Assembly (NCBI GenBank): GCA_043228905.1
Contig: JBHGNT010000003.1
Span: forward strand, 2,790,001-2,854,000
Direction: 5' to 3'
Source of the DNA: Azolla caroliniana
Taxonomy: Eukaryota; Polypodiophyta
Length of the DNA stretch: 64,000 nucleotides
Part shown: positions 11,863-22,110 of the stretch, one piece after another
Numbering within the stretch: the first letter of the stretch is position 1
Layout of the letters: each line of letters opens with the position of its first letter
Translations under genes and position numbers: made by a program
The notes under the pieces: model-generated
Databases searched by the model: none
What the model was told of the DNA's origin: nothing
The model's input: the letters and a program-made list of their open reading frames with translations, nothing else

Positions 11863-12069
11863 ATTGCTTACCTTAAGGGGGGGTGTTAGAACATTATTAA
11901 TGTAAGCAATATATATATTAGGATATTAGAAAATACTTACCATGAATAAAGAACCATGAAGCTTCACATGTGACTGTTTTTACTTCAAGAACCGTCAAGG
12001 TTCATATGTAACTGCTTTCCAAGATTGTACCTATATATTTACCATAAATAGGATCTTTGTAATCTCACA
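10165..12069 (+). mobile_element. Ty1/copia element, 5'-truncated, with 3' LTR
   Basis: Only the RT-RNase H end of the polyprotein and one LTR remain. A polypurine tract (CTTAAGGGGGGG, about 11872-11883) is followed by an LTR that starts TGTTAGAACATT at 11884 and ends TCTCACA at about 12069 (186 bp). Gag, protease and integrase are absent; the left boundary abuts the fold-back element. The LTR ends directly against a DUF247 remnant, so the element inserted into or beside a DUF247 copy. Confidence 0.85.
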
Positions 12070-12258
12070 TACTTATAGTATGAACTGCTCCAAATCTGAT
12101 TGGTTACAATGTCTTGCCATGAAACTCTTCACGCGCAATGCCTTAGAATGATCAATAGTAGAGCTCCCCAACATTTGATACAATGATCCTATGGTTAGGA
12201 TTCGAGGGGAACATGAGAGTGGCTTGATCTCACACAATGCTTAGGGAGGCTTCCAGAT

Positions 12259-13225
12259 CATAGTACGTAAAATTCGTGTTCGTCTGCCATATCATTCGTT
12301 TTCATACGTTGGAAAACGAACACGAATGATATGCAAATATTCGTGTGTTTTTTTTTTTTCATTTTTTTTCATTTTTTTTTCAATTTTTTTCAATTTTTCC
12401 CTCTTTTCTCCCTTTTCCTCTGCACTAACGTTACGCTCTCTTCTCCTCTACAACCTAGCCTCAAACGATTTGCGATTCTGCAGAGTGCATTCAACCTTCA
12501 GGTATATTTAGTGTAGAAATATGGTTTTAATTTCAGTGATAAAATTTCTGTGCTGAAAAATCAGAAATTTCTGTGCTAAAAAATCAGAAATTTCAGTGCT
12601 AAAAAATCAGAAATTTCATCACAGAAATTTCTGTGATGAAATTTCATCAACGAAATTTCAGTGATGATTGAAATTTCTAAAATTTCAATCAAATTTTCTA
12701 AAATTTCAATCATCACTGAAATTTCTAAAATTTCAATGATGAAATTTCTAAAATTTCAATGATGAAATTTCTAAAATTTCAATGATGAAATTTCATCTTT
12801 CAGAAATTGATGAACAAGAAGCACAAGAAGTTGATGAAAATGAGAGCCTCACCAATGTGATGTCTTATCTTGATGATAATGCACAAGATGAGGATGATGA
12901 TTTTGAAGATGATGATATCACCTTGAATGAAGATTAGGAATGCTCGTTTTGATGTAACACCTCATTGAGGATTTTTTTGGAGACTAGGCATTTTGGGTAG
13001 TTGTTATTAGAATTTACGAAAAAAAGCATATTGTTATTAAGAAGGTAATATGTTTTTTTTTTGCAATTTTTTAAAATTTTTTTCCGTGAAAAAATGTTTA
13101 CCTTATAGTAAACCATTTATCCAAAAGTATGGTATTTATCATTCTTCGAGAGTGTTTATCATTCTCGAATGATTGAATCATTCTCGAGCACGAATGCACG
13201 AATGGTACGCATGGTTCATACTATG
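12259..13225. mobile_element. Non-autonomous hAT-like element, 967 bp, 8-bp TSD
   Basis: The 8-bp direct repeat TTCCAGAT flanks it (12251-12258 and 13226-13233). The outer ends begin CATAGTA(C/T)G on both strands, and both subterminal zones are rich in ATTCGTG/ATCATTCG motifs in either orientation. An 8-bp target duplication is the hAT hallmark. A short acidic frame at about 12805-12936 (EDDDFEDDD end, stop TAG 12934) may be the tail of a transposase gene. Removing the element and one TSD rejoins a DUF247 reading frame, which confirms the insertion. Confidence 0.72.
12530..12805. repeat. AAATTTC palindromic tandem array
   Basis: Inside the hAT-like element. It contains about three units of a 23-bp repeat (CAGAAATTTCTGTGCTAAAAA), a perfect 36-bp palindrome at 12610-12645, a second palindrome with 25-bp arms at 12652-12725, and about four units of another 23-bp repeat built on AAATTTCTAAAATTTCAATG. 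The strands could form several cruciforms. Confidence 0.85.
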
Positions 13226-13400
13226 TTCCAGATCACTGAGCTTTCGTTGGACACATGTCTATTAGTATTAACTCTAGCATTCTTGATCTTGGTATCATGT
13301 AGTCTCTCCATTCGTCTTCTTCCGTGATGTTAAGCTCATGAGTTTCATGTAGTCTCTCCATTTGTCTTCTTTCGGGGAAGCTCTAATCAGTGTACCTTTT

Positions 13401-13789
13401 CTTGCAGAAGATAAGAATGGAAAGACAAATGAGAGAGAGCAAGAGATAAGAATGGTAGAATCATATGTATGGGGAGAGACCACAATCATGCCATTTTTTT
13501 CCTAGTAAAGTTAACCCCTTACTATAAAGTTTGTGCATGTGGAAGAACGTTCCTCAGCCCATGCTTCTTGGCATTCTTTAATCTATATGACAATTTGGAT
13601 TCTAATCTCATTTGGGCTAGCTTGATGTTGATCTTGACTTTAGAGATAAAATTCTTTCTTTGCTGATGGGGGGTCCATGCTTTTGAGGCAAAGCTGTTAG
13701 CTGGTAATGTATCGCTCTCCGTAGATTAATGATACATTTGAAAAACACAAATACTAATCACATAAATCGCACAACGTATAGAAAATCAT
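13401..13789. other. DUF247 5' flank, no gene
   Basis: Contains AGATAAGAATGGAAAGACAAATGAGAGAG, similar to the sequence upstream of other copies (for example 60490-60530), so it is probably the old promoter side of the minus-strand remnant. No coding sequence recognised. Confidence 0.4.
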
Positions 13790-14350
13790 ATTAGAACTAG
13801 CTCTCAAATTACCATGAACAATCGCTAAATTCTATTTTGTTATATCCTATGAAATCCATATTCAAGGGTACAACCAAAAATTGATTAGATGCACTACACT
13901 ATTGCTTGGATGTATACACACTATCCCTTGTATCATAAGGGTACACAACCTTATGATCATAGCCAGATATAATTCTAGGCTTTGTATGATGAAATTCATT
14001 TGAGGAGACATGGCATCTTCATTGCTTTAGCAATAGCTACTTCAGCCGAGGCTACTCAAACTTTTGTGTAGCTCCAACCTGCACTCATTACTGATAGTGC
14101 CCTTTTGATTTCATCCACAAATTCTCACTTTTCATGAGGAATTATTGAGCATCCAAAATCAAATATGGCAACGCCTCAAATCCTACTTTTTCTTCCCGAA
14201 TGTGACAAATTATATTTGATGGCCTTTAGAGTTTTTGCCAACATTGTTGTAACAGACTTTGAATATAGACAATTCCCCTGAAATTCCACATTGTATGAAT
14301 GGAGGAGTCAATTAATCCATTTTTACTCAAATAAGTCATCTTCGATTGAG
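13790..14350 (+). repeat. Segmental duplication of 47240-47800
   Basis: Long runs are shared with 47240-47800 in the same orientation (for example AACCTTATGATCATAGCCAG, ACACACTATCCCTTG, TTATTGAGCATCCAAAATC). Parts are also shared with 30660-30870 and 61795-61920. At 47240 the block lies downstream of a complete DUF247 gene, so it marks DUF247 3' flank that was duplicated. Confidence 0.8.
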
Positions 14351-14359
14351 TAATATTAC

Positions 14360-14510
14360 TATTGGCTATGCCTTTGACATCCACTAATGATGCTTTTGGA
14401 GACTTCGAAATCTTCCGAGTTTAGTTGGACGCATGTCTATTAGCATTACTAACCATGTCATTGATCCTTATTATCATATCTGCTCTCCATTTGTCTTCTT
14501 CAGGGGAGGA
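14360..14510 (-). pseudogene. DUF247 N-terminal remnant
   Basis: Minus-strand translation gives EEDKWRADMIIRINDMV and then RKISKSPKASLVDVK, aligning with the start of the pseudogene at 60446 (DTWRIRINEADT, then SPPGQAIVDVK). It is a fragment of about 50 codons with a stop, ending where homology to the 47800 duplication begins. Confidence 0.55.
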
Positions 14511-15640
14511 TTCAAAACTGATCTATTTGACGTGTAAGGTTGATTTCTATACTGAATCTACGTGAAATATTCTTACTTTAGGAAACCCTAATCCAATGAT
14601 TTCCGACCTTAGATGATGGCTATCCACCTCAATCTTCGTAGAGACAGAAAATAACATTACTAGAAGACCTATGCAAATGGTCACTTTGGTTGTGATGACC
14701 TTGACTTCATATGGAAAATCGTTAAGCCATGGAAGTTGGAGAAAGGTTAGCCCGGTTTAAATTTTGATTAATTATTGTCAACATGAAAGAAAAGGCCAGA
14801 AAAATTTACTATTATGACTAGGGGTTTTGGCTTATGATGTATGTCTTTCTTTCTCTCAATGAAGTATGCAAAAATAGGAATGAAATGGTTGGAAAGGAAA
14901 ATATAGAGGAAGGAGTGGATATTTTGCTTATTTCAATTGTTTTCTCTTAAAACTCCTTTTGAAATAATATGGGAAATTTGTCCCATTTGTTTGAAGTGTT
15001 TTCATTTCATTATTTCAAGTGGAAAAAGAAATTATTTACCTAAGTTAACTATATGTCTTCATCAAAGTTTCATTGTGCCTAATTGCTTTTCTATATGATA
15101 TCTTTGCACTTTTCTATATGATATCTTTTCTAGTGATGCACTTAAGGTCTTGATTTCTACGTGTTGTAAAGGAAGGAGATTGATAAATAATTGTATGTGT
15201 TGTAATATGGAATGGTTTCCATTACTTTCCTCACGTATAATGAATTATTGTTTTCTTTGAAACATTTTTTGAACCTCAAGTATTTCATTATTATAGCAAG
15301 TTGGTCTTGCATGTATTTGTTTGTTGCAAACTATATAATCTAAGGAAAATGTGTACTAGAAAAAAGATGTTGTATTACCAATAATGTGATTGATATATAT
15401 GTCAAATGTGGCTTGACGCATGTAGCACATATATTGCTTGATAAGCTTTGTATATTTAATTAGTCATATATTAATCTTTTGCTTATTAAATAATGTTGTG
15501 ATGAGAGAAATTATTGAGCATTTGATGATTGTTGATGTAATTTCATAAAGTTTAAATATAGAATATCTATCAAACCAAATAATGAACTCTTGAGTCTTTA
15601 TTAGTAAAAGAATATTTATAATTTAGGTGCAAATGGATGC
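14511..15640. other. AT-rich non-coding stretch
   Basis: No gene, RNA or complete repeat recognised. The short sequence CTTTTCTATATGATATCTTT occurs twice in tandem near 15090-15130. Confidence 0.4.
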
Positions 15641-15912
15641 CTTCTCACTACACACACATACACATAACACGTAGATACATACACACATTCCATACAACTA
15701 GGATATATAACACATATAATAGAATACATACTTACATAAACATGGAATACAATACATACATATGAACTCTCTCTCTCTCTCTATCTCTATCTCACACACA
15801 CACAGATAACACATATATACATACATACACACAACCCATACATAAAATATATACAACATATGCAATACAATATAAAACATATATACACACATGCATAAAA
15901 CATACATGTGTC
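15640..15912. repeat. CA/TA-rich microsatellite cluster
   Basis: Interspersed (CA)n, (TACA)n, (TATACA)n and (CT)n tracts, including CTCTCTCTCTCTCT near 15768-15782. Open frames here are repeat artefacts. Confidence 0.85.
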
Positions 15913-16049
15913 TTCTATGTAAGGGTAGATAAAATGAGCTATTGTCAAAATATATATTGGCAGTAAGGGGTATTTTTATTAACTGGTTTGTTACAGAAGG
16001 GTATCTAAAATAGTAAAAGACATACGTATAAGGGGTTTATAAAACGTAT

Positions 16050-16215
16050 CATGAACGCACGTCTTACAACCTCTTTAAATATAGTGGAGCCCCCCAGATA
16101 TGATGGTGGCATAACGTCGAGCACCGCACGTGGGATAGACCCGATCACTTTATGTTTTTGGATCTTAGATTTGTTGACCATCTTATCGATCTCATTCTTC
16201 ATGCAATGTTTCCAG
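16050..16215 (-). pseudogene. DUF247 N-terminal remnant (Lys-rich subfamily)
   Basis: Minus-strand residues MKNEIDKMVN, IQKHKVIGSIPRAVLDV align closely with the gene at 63034 (MKKEIGKAVN, LQKHKVIGFVPRSLFDV). Homology stops near 16085. The upstream promoter module (16225-16620) and its tandem array are retained in the same orientation, so the promoter survives with only about 40 codons behind it. Confidence 0.7.
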
Positions 16216-16224
16216 TTTTTTGTG

Positions 16225-16625
16225 ATGCAGTTGATAGCTCTTAGATATGTTGATCATGCATGATCTATTTGTTTATCTTTATTGGGGCTTTAAAGAGTCC
16301 AAAAGAAGTCGTCAAACTTGGTCTTCATTTCCATGTCAGCTGTAGGAAACTCCATGTTTGTGTATGGCTAAAAAGAGAGAAATGCTTTGAAGTGTCCCAT
16401 GATGTTTTATCTTTTTACCACAATACCCTTGGCCAATCCTCATATGAGCGCGCCCACACACACACACACACACACACACATAGGTCACATTTGCGAGCAC
16501 AATAATAAAATTTACCTATCTACCTACCCAATTATAGATAAAGATATAGTTAAGAAAGTAGGTGAGTACACAAGATGTGGGACATGTAACCTCGTGGACC
16601 AAACTTGAGCGTTTCCATGTAGCGT
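16225..16625 (-). promoter_or_regulatory. DUF247 promoter module, copy E
   Basis: Reverse-orientation copy of the sequence upstream of 63034. It shares the ATTGGGTAGGTAG block, a (CA)n tract (16450-16480), GGAAACTCCATG, a fragment around GACTCTTTAAAGCCCC and the TATA-like AATAAAG. It points towards the remnant at 16050-16215. Confidence 0.75.
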
Positions 16626-16639
16626 ACAGGACAAGAACA

Positions 16640-17325
16640 AGAGAAAGCGAAAAAGGAGAGGTAATTGACTAAAAATATTTGATAAGAAAAGAAGAACTTT
16701 TGGGATGTCAAGAAAAAGGATAGGTAATTAACTAAAATTATTTGATGATAAGGATGGGATTAAGGAACAGAGAAAGCAAAAAAAGAGGGTTGTTGACTGT
16801 GGATTTTCATAAAACAAAGAAATGAAAAGAACAACTTTTGGAGCGTTAAGAAGAAAAAGGAACGACATTTGATAAAAAAAAGAAGAACTTTTGGGGTGTC
16901 AAGAAAAAGAGGGGGTTGTTCACTAAGAATATTCGATAAAAAAAGGTTAAGAAAAGGAGAAAGTCAAAAACGATGGGAAGTTGACTAATCATACTGCATA
17001 AAAAAAGAAAAGAAAAGAAAAATGTTTGGAGTGTCAAAAAAAGGGAGGGCTAGTTGACTAACAATATTTGATTAAAAAAAGAAAAAAAAAGAAAAAAAAA
17101 GAAAAAAAAAAATGCGTGTCAAGAAGAAAAAGCAGGGTAGTTAACCATATTTGATAAAAAAAAGGAAAGAAAAGAAGAACTTTGGACGTGTCAAGAAGAA
17201 AATGGAGGGGTAGTTGACTTAGGATATTTGATAAATAGAGAAATGAAAAGAAATATTTGGGGTGTCAAGAAAAAAGAGGGGTGGTTGATTAAGGATATTA
17301 ACAGAAAAGAGAAAAGAAAAGATTT
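16640..17325 (-). repeat. Tandem array of about ten 60-85-bp purine-rich units
   Basis: Each unit reads roughly GAAAAGAAGAACTTTTGGGG, then TGTCAAGAAAAAGAGGGG, then TAGTTGACTAAGGATATTTGATAAAA. Ten TTGACT-type junctions are seen between 16666 and 17283. The reverse complement of the same unit lies upstream of the other DUF247 promoter modules in lower copy number. Confidence 0.85.
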
Positions 17326-17502
17326 TTTTTTTGCTAGGGAGCGCTTCCATTTGAGTATTCATGATGATCGATGTAGATTTCTTCCTTCTTCTTCTTGCTT
17401 GAACATCAGCTATGTAGCAACACTACGGTAGCAATAAGCCGGTTCTTTTTGAATCGTCGGCATAGATGCAACACACATGGATGGGCTAGATCGAGCTTCC
17501 AA

Positions 17503-17880
17503 AGCGCTCTAATACCATGTAAAGAATCGATGGTGTGATTCTGTGTAGCAGAAGAGATGTGTGTTGTGTGTATGTGTAAGAGGAGAGGAGAGGAGAGAAA
17601 CACAAGATAGATGAAAATAGAATACTCAAGAAGATGTATATTCAAAGGAGATTAACCGACATGTTACAAAGTAGGAGGAGGGTGCTTCATGTAGTCACCT
17701 TCTCTCTTCATTAACTACCGAAGCTCATGGGTCATGAGGAATGTGGAAACTCATTAGTTATGTGTCATAGAATATGATTCTATGACACATAGTGAATAAT
17801 ACAAAAGTAGTGGTGACTTTTGACCTTTGAGTGCACATAGACTCTCAAGGGTGTGTTCACACACTAGAATAGTTTGAGCT
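17503..17880 (-). mobile_element. LTR end and primer-binding-site remnant
   Basis: On the minus strand TGGTATTAGAGCGC (about 17516-17503) resembles the initiator-Met tRNA primer-binding site used by copia elements, directly after an LTR-like end TTTACA. The LTR would run rightwards to about 17880; its outer end is uncertain. No internal coding region follows. Confidence 0.4.
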
Positions 17881-18099
17881 TGATTCTCAATAACAATCTT
17901 ACGCCAAGGATCATAGAACTCTTGATTGTGGTGAAGAGAGTAGATGATTGGTTAACCATTACACTAGTAAACCTATGTATACAAGCAAGAACAAATTGAG
18001 TGTAGCAAACTATTGTATCAACCCTCTGTTGCTATCATGCTTAGACACTCTGCTATGTATATAAGCTATGGTGCATCCATTGTAAATCAATATCATTGT

Positions 18100-19560
18100 C
18101 TACTGGTGCTAAAGCTTTCATGATGCATTCAAATTCCAAAAATGGCCATTTATTAAATAAAGTTTTATTCAAGGAAATGATAAGAGGTAATAGGGGTAAT
18201 TCAAGGTATAAAAATTTGATTCTTAAGTTTTCCTATTCATTTCTCAAACAAAAACCTAGATATTATGCCAAATCTAATTTGAGTCATTGTCTAAAACACG
18301 AAAAAGATAATGTCACGTTCAACATCTCATAAATCTGGATTCCACACCAATTGTCCGACAACATATTTTGATGTTCATCATTGATCTGTTGAGATATTGT
18401 CATAAATGTAGCTTTCATACCATTTGTCCTACAACAAATGATCTATTGTCATAAATATGTATTTGTCCTACTCCAGATTGATGCTCATTATTGAGGTAGT
18501 AAAAATTGGCATGCCATTTTTCTTAACTACAATACTTACGTATTGAACATGCACTCCATTTCCATTACCAAACCTTGTCCTCAAGTCTTATTGGAGAACG
18601 GGGCAAGAGTTCTATTGGCTGACACCCACAAATCAAATTAGTGAATTTCTTGCTCTTTGATCTCTAGTAGAGACATAGTTGTTATGCATGTTTCGGAATC
18701 TAGTAAATTTCATCCTCTTTGATCTAAGATAGATCATAGTTTTTGTGTAGGCTGGTAGAGGTTAATTGCCTTTTTTTCCATACAATCTGAAAAGCAAAGA
18801 AGGTCTTACGGATCATAGCTCCTATGCCTGATTTTAGCTGTAGAGCTTGAGGCAAGTGTAATGAGAAAACTTCTTGTTTCTTTTTTTTATGCAATCTAAA
18901 AATTGAAAAACTATGTTTTAAATGGGCACTTTTTTCCCGGTGTCTACGAGAGTGACAGACATGTTTTGCACAAGCTAGATCCGCTAAGTTAATCCCACTT
19001 TACTTTCAAGTTGTATCTTATATATTTTGTGTGGAAACTCCATGCTCCTGCTAGGTTTACACTATTGAAAACCCTAAGCTTTGCTATGATATTGTTGAGC
19101 TACACACACCATTGCAACATATCCATTCCCTCTGCTTCCTTTTGATAATACAATCCATACCTCCATATCTCTATTAATAGTGATTATAATAGATAGAGTG
19201 GAGAGGTTGACCTTAAATATCACCTCTGTGAAGATCAACCCATTAATGATGTCGATTATGTATGTGAACATTTGTACAAGTGGTGCTAGGAATTGTGTTA
19301 GAAGAGATTTATGGTTGATGCTAAAATAACAAATAGATCTTCAAATGTGCAAATAAGTATTTGTCCCTTGGAATCAGTTTGGCCCAACAAAGTTTATGGG
19401 CATATTTAGTGACATTCAATTTTCCTTGTATCAAATAAATGTAGAGAACAAGAGAGGGGAGACAAAAATATTTATACTTTGTCTAAACTTGTACTTCTTT
19501 TAATGTTAATTTTCATCTAAATGAGGTCTAATGGGGTTAAAATAGCTACTTTGGAGAATG
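18100..19560 (-). repeat. Inverted copy of DUF247 3' flank (empty hAT site)
   Basis: Reverse complement of 50960-51391 followed directly by 56852-57612: AAGAAGTACAAGTTTAG, GATCTATTTGTCATTTTAGC, TCGACATCATTAATGGGTTG, CAAAAGGAAGCAGAGGGAATGG and TCAATCTG(T/A)(T/A)GTAGGA appear in the same order. The 5.45-kb hAT element and a copia LTR are absent here, so this is the uninterrupted form. Divergence is visible throughout. Confidence 0.85.
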
Positions 19561-20099
19561 TGGACTAGCTAGATTCAAAGAACTTTACCTAGAATCACAT
19601 CCTAGTCTCCCCACATTAGTCTGACAAAGTCCCTCCCTAGAGGGCATGCTTGCTTACATTATGCGTAGGAATTTACCCAACATTGCGGGGAGATAAGAAT
19701 GCAAAAATGCAAAATCTCTTTTGGTGAGCAAGTGGTAGGCGAGCTACTTCATTGGGAACTAAAGTTACATTCGTTAGTGACATATTTGGTCAACAGAGTC
19801 CCTAATGAATGTAAGTTTGCTTTGGACATCCTATAATCAAATTTCTTTGCTAATGTGTTTGAAGGGCTACATTCATATTAGGGAATTAGAATTTTATACA
19901 CCACCTTCTTACAGCTAATTTAGCATACTTATAGAGATAAAGTTTTGGAGTTAGGAGGTATATCGAAGAGGGTTTTTTATGTAGAGTTAAGAAACACGAG
20001 TGGCATAAAAACATGCTCATGACACCATTCATTGAGTTAATATTATTACAACTGTCACTTAAAACCCATTAACAATACTCGTAACAAATAATTACTCAA
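19561..20099. other. Non-coding stretch
   Basis: No gene recognised. It lies between the inverted duplication and the 3' flank of the minus-strand DUF247 gene. Confidence 0.4.
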
Positions 20100-20443
20100 T
20101 AATGCATTAAGAGAAAATCGCGCTTCAATACTTCATTGCGTCATTACTTAAATTTAACTCCGACAATATCTGTTTCCATTATTACATGAATCATGAAACG
20201 ATTCACCATCAGTACATAATCGTCCACAATTTCATAAAGCCAATGTGGATTATACTTACATAAATACATAAATAACGGGAAACACATTATATTAATAAAC
20301 CAAAATGAAATCCAAAATGAATAATAAACGAAGCTCCACACAATCTAGTATGGAGCTTCGTTTGTGTGGAGCTCCACACAAAATGAATAATAGATTGTGT
20401 GGAGCTTCTTTGTTTTTGAACTAGGGTTTCATGTTAGGTTGTT
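20100..20443 (-). repeat. Conserved DUF247 3' flank
   Basis: Minus-strand sequence with GAAATTGTGGA, GATTATGTACTGATGGTGAA, AATGGAAACAGATATTGTCGGAG is shared with 30430-30620 and 46720-46890, both just downstream of DUF247 3' ends. A local duplication of TGTGTGGAGCTTC is seen at 20340-20410. Confidence 0.75.
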
Positions 20444-21889
20444 TTAGGTTTTATAGTAATAACCTAAGAGTGTATAGACTGTCTGCACTACTGAAGCTGA
20501 GAGCAGTAGAAATGCGGCAATGACCGAAATCCATAACCATGGCCGAGAAAAGAACTTCTGATAACACTCCGCATACAAGCGAAGCCAATGGGAGGAATGG
20601 TGAGCCTTTACATCATGGATCATATTTCTCCATCTTTCCGATGGCAAACTCAAGAGCACATTGATGCACATGTCGTTCCACATCTTCACCAACCTTTCAT
20701 CACTCCCCAAGTTGTTCTCCAATACTTTGGCCCGACTCAATATTGCAAGATCTTCTTCAGTGTCGATCAGCGAGTCCATGAGGATAGCGTACATCGCGAA
20801 GTCATATCCTTTTCCGGACATTTGTTCATATGCAAGGAGGTTCCTCAACACATCCTCTGTCTTGTCATACACGATAAGGCGTGGAAGATGGAGCTGAAGT
20901 TTCGTCTTGTCGTACTTGATCACCGATATGTTACCTTCACAAGCCTCGAACCGAATGCCGGCTCTGTAGAGTTGGGACGCTGTTGGGAGGCGGCAAGATG
21001 TCTCCTCATGAGCTTCTAGATCCTTGCTCTTTTTGCTCAGAAAAGAGACATATGAATAAAAAGATATTCTTCTGGATTCTCTAGAATTAGATTCTTTGTC
21101 TTCGACAGTGCAACAAAAATAGAGGGAATCAAGTAGATGCTCGCAAATTTCGACCAATTTTATGTTTTTCGATTCAAGGAATCTTAAGAATTTACTCTTT
21201 TCAACGTCGCTTGAGAAGAATGGATTACGGTAGATTATCAAACTGCTCACGGTTTTCTCAAGATCAGCCAATGAGAAGTATTGATTGCTACAAATCTTCT
21301 TTAGAAATGCCATGGGAATTTGGTTGCCGATCAACAGCAAGTCCCTCAGTAATCTCATGGCGAGTGTATAGTCATTAAAGATGAAAGTGGCAAAGTACCT
21401 GCAACTAAACTCCATAGATTGAGGTGATGACAGAATCAGCAAGAATTCATGAATGAAGACGGTGTCGACACAGACCAGAAGTTGGAGCCACTTAAAGTCA
21501 GATTGGGGGAGGTTAAGATTATAAATGTGGCTAAGTTCATGTGGTTGATCAGAGATGAGGTATTGCATGAGATCTTCCACAGCTGATATTCCTTGTCTTT
21601 CCATGAATTTGTTCACACATAGTGCCTTACATTTATCAATGGGGGAAGGCTTAAGTGTTTGATACAATGGACCAATGGTCACTAATTTAGGGTTATATGA
21701 CTGTGGCTGCACTTCGAGTAATGCCTGGGGAGGCTTCAAAATCATCCAACTTTGCTTCAACATAGGTGAATCATCAACATCCAGATTGATCTTCTCATTC
21801 ATGTAAAGTCTCCATTCATCTTTGGTGAAGTTGGGGGGTTGATGATCAGGTTCATCCATTGGAATTGTGATGTTGAATGTGAAACTCAT
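20444..21889 (-). CDS. DUF247 (UPF0481) protein, complete, 481 aa
   Basis: Single-exon gene with all the marks of the plant DUF247 family: VTIGPLYQ near residue 70, KALCVNKFMERQG near 90, VDTVFIHEFLL near 141, the hallmark LLLIGNQIPM near 184-193, LHLPRLIVYD and an LLAYEQ region in the C-terminal half, and one hydrophobic segment near residues 451-473 (WLWISVIAAFLLLSASVVQ) ending in LGYYYKT. The family is predicted to be anchored by that C-terminal segment. Its biochemical role is unknown; in grasses DUF247 genes sit at the S and Z self-incompatibility loci. The start at 21889 gives MSFTFNITIPM; a second Met at codon 11 could also serve. Upstream sequence is shared with the 45190 gene. Confidence 0.92.
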   Translation of the reverse strand: MSFTFNITIPMDEPDHQPPNFTKDEWRLYMNEKINLDVDDSPMLKQSWMILKPPQALLEVQPQSYNPKLVTIGPLYQTLKPSPIDKCKALCVNKFMERQGISAVEDLMQYLISDQPHELSHIYNLNLPQSDFKWLQLLVCVDTVFIHEFLLILSSPQSMEFSCRYFATFIFNDYTLAMRLLRDLLLIGNQIPMAFLKKICSNQYFSLADLEKTVSSLIIYRNPFFSSDVEKSKFLRFLESKNIKLVEICEHLLDSLYFCCTVEDKESNSRESRRISFYSYVSFLSKKSKDLEAHEETSCRLPTASQLYRAGIRFEACEGNISVIKYDKTKLQLHLPRLIVYDKTEDVLRNLLAYEQMSGKGYDFAMYAILMDSLIDTEEDLAILSRAKVLENNLGSDERLVKMWNDMCINVLLSLPSERWRNMIHDVKAHHSSHWLRLYAECYQKFFSRPWLWISVIAAFLLLSASVVQTVYTLLGYYYKT

Positions 21890-21899
21890 ACCAATCTCT

Positions 21900-22110
21900 T
21901 CTTCTTCTTTGACTACTTTGTTTTAGGATTAGATCTTATTATGCATCTCTATGAGTTAATCCTGCCCTCAGACGATACGAAAATCTATATTCTATGAATC
22001 TATTTATCTGTGTATGATAAGGATAGAGAATGAGAGAGAGAAATAAGAATGCGAATGTGTGAAATTCCCTGCATGATTAGCAATATGTGTGGAGCCATGA
22101 ATTAAGCTAT
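21900..22110 (-). promoter_or_regulatory. Upstream region shared with the 45190 DUF247 gene
   Basis: The minus strand contains CATTCGCATTCTTATTTCTC, CTTATCATA, GATAAATAG and GGGCAGGATTAA in the same order as 45035-45120, upstream of the other 481-aa gene. This is a second promoter type, distinct from the TATA module. No TATA box was identified. Confidence 0.6.

Larger units (their letters stand above)
12080..13400 (-). pseudogene. DUF247 remnant split by a hAT-like element
   Basis: On the minus strand, 12258-12080 reads IWKPP, ILTIGSLYQML, KALRVKSFMARH, matching the N-terminal third of the DUF247 genes in this window (ILKPP, VTIGPLYQ, KALCVNKFMERQ). After removing the insertion 12259-13225, the upstream part 13400-13226 contributes the preceding residues, including KWRDYMK, the start region of other copies. 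It has in-frame stops, and KWRDYMK is present twice because of a short duplication (13297 and 13348). Everything after about residue 110 is lost at the copia LTR boundary. Confidence 0.7.
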
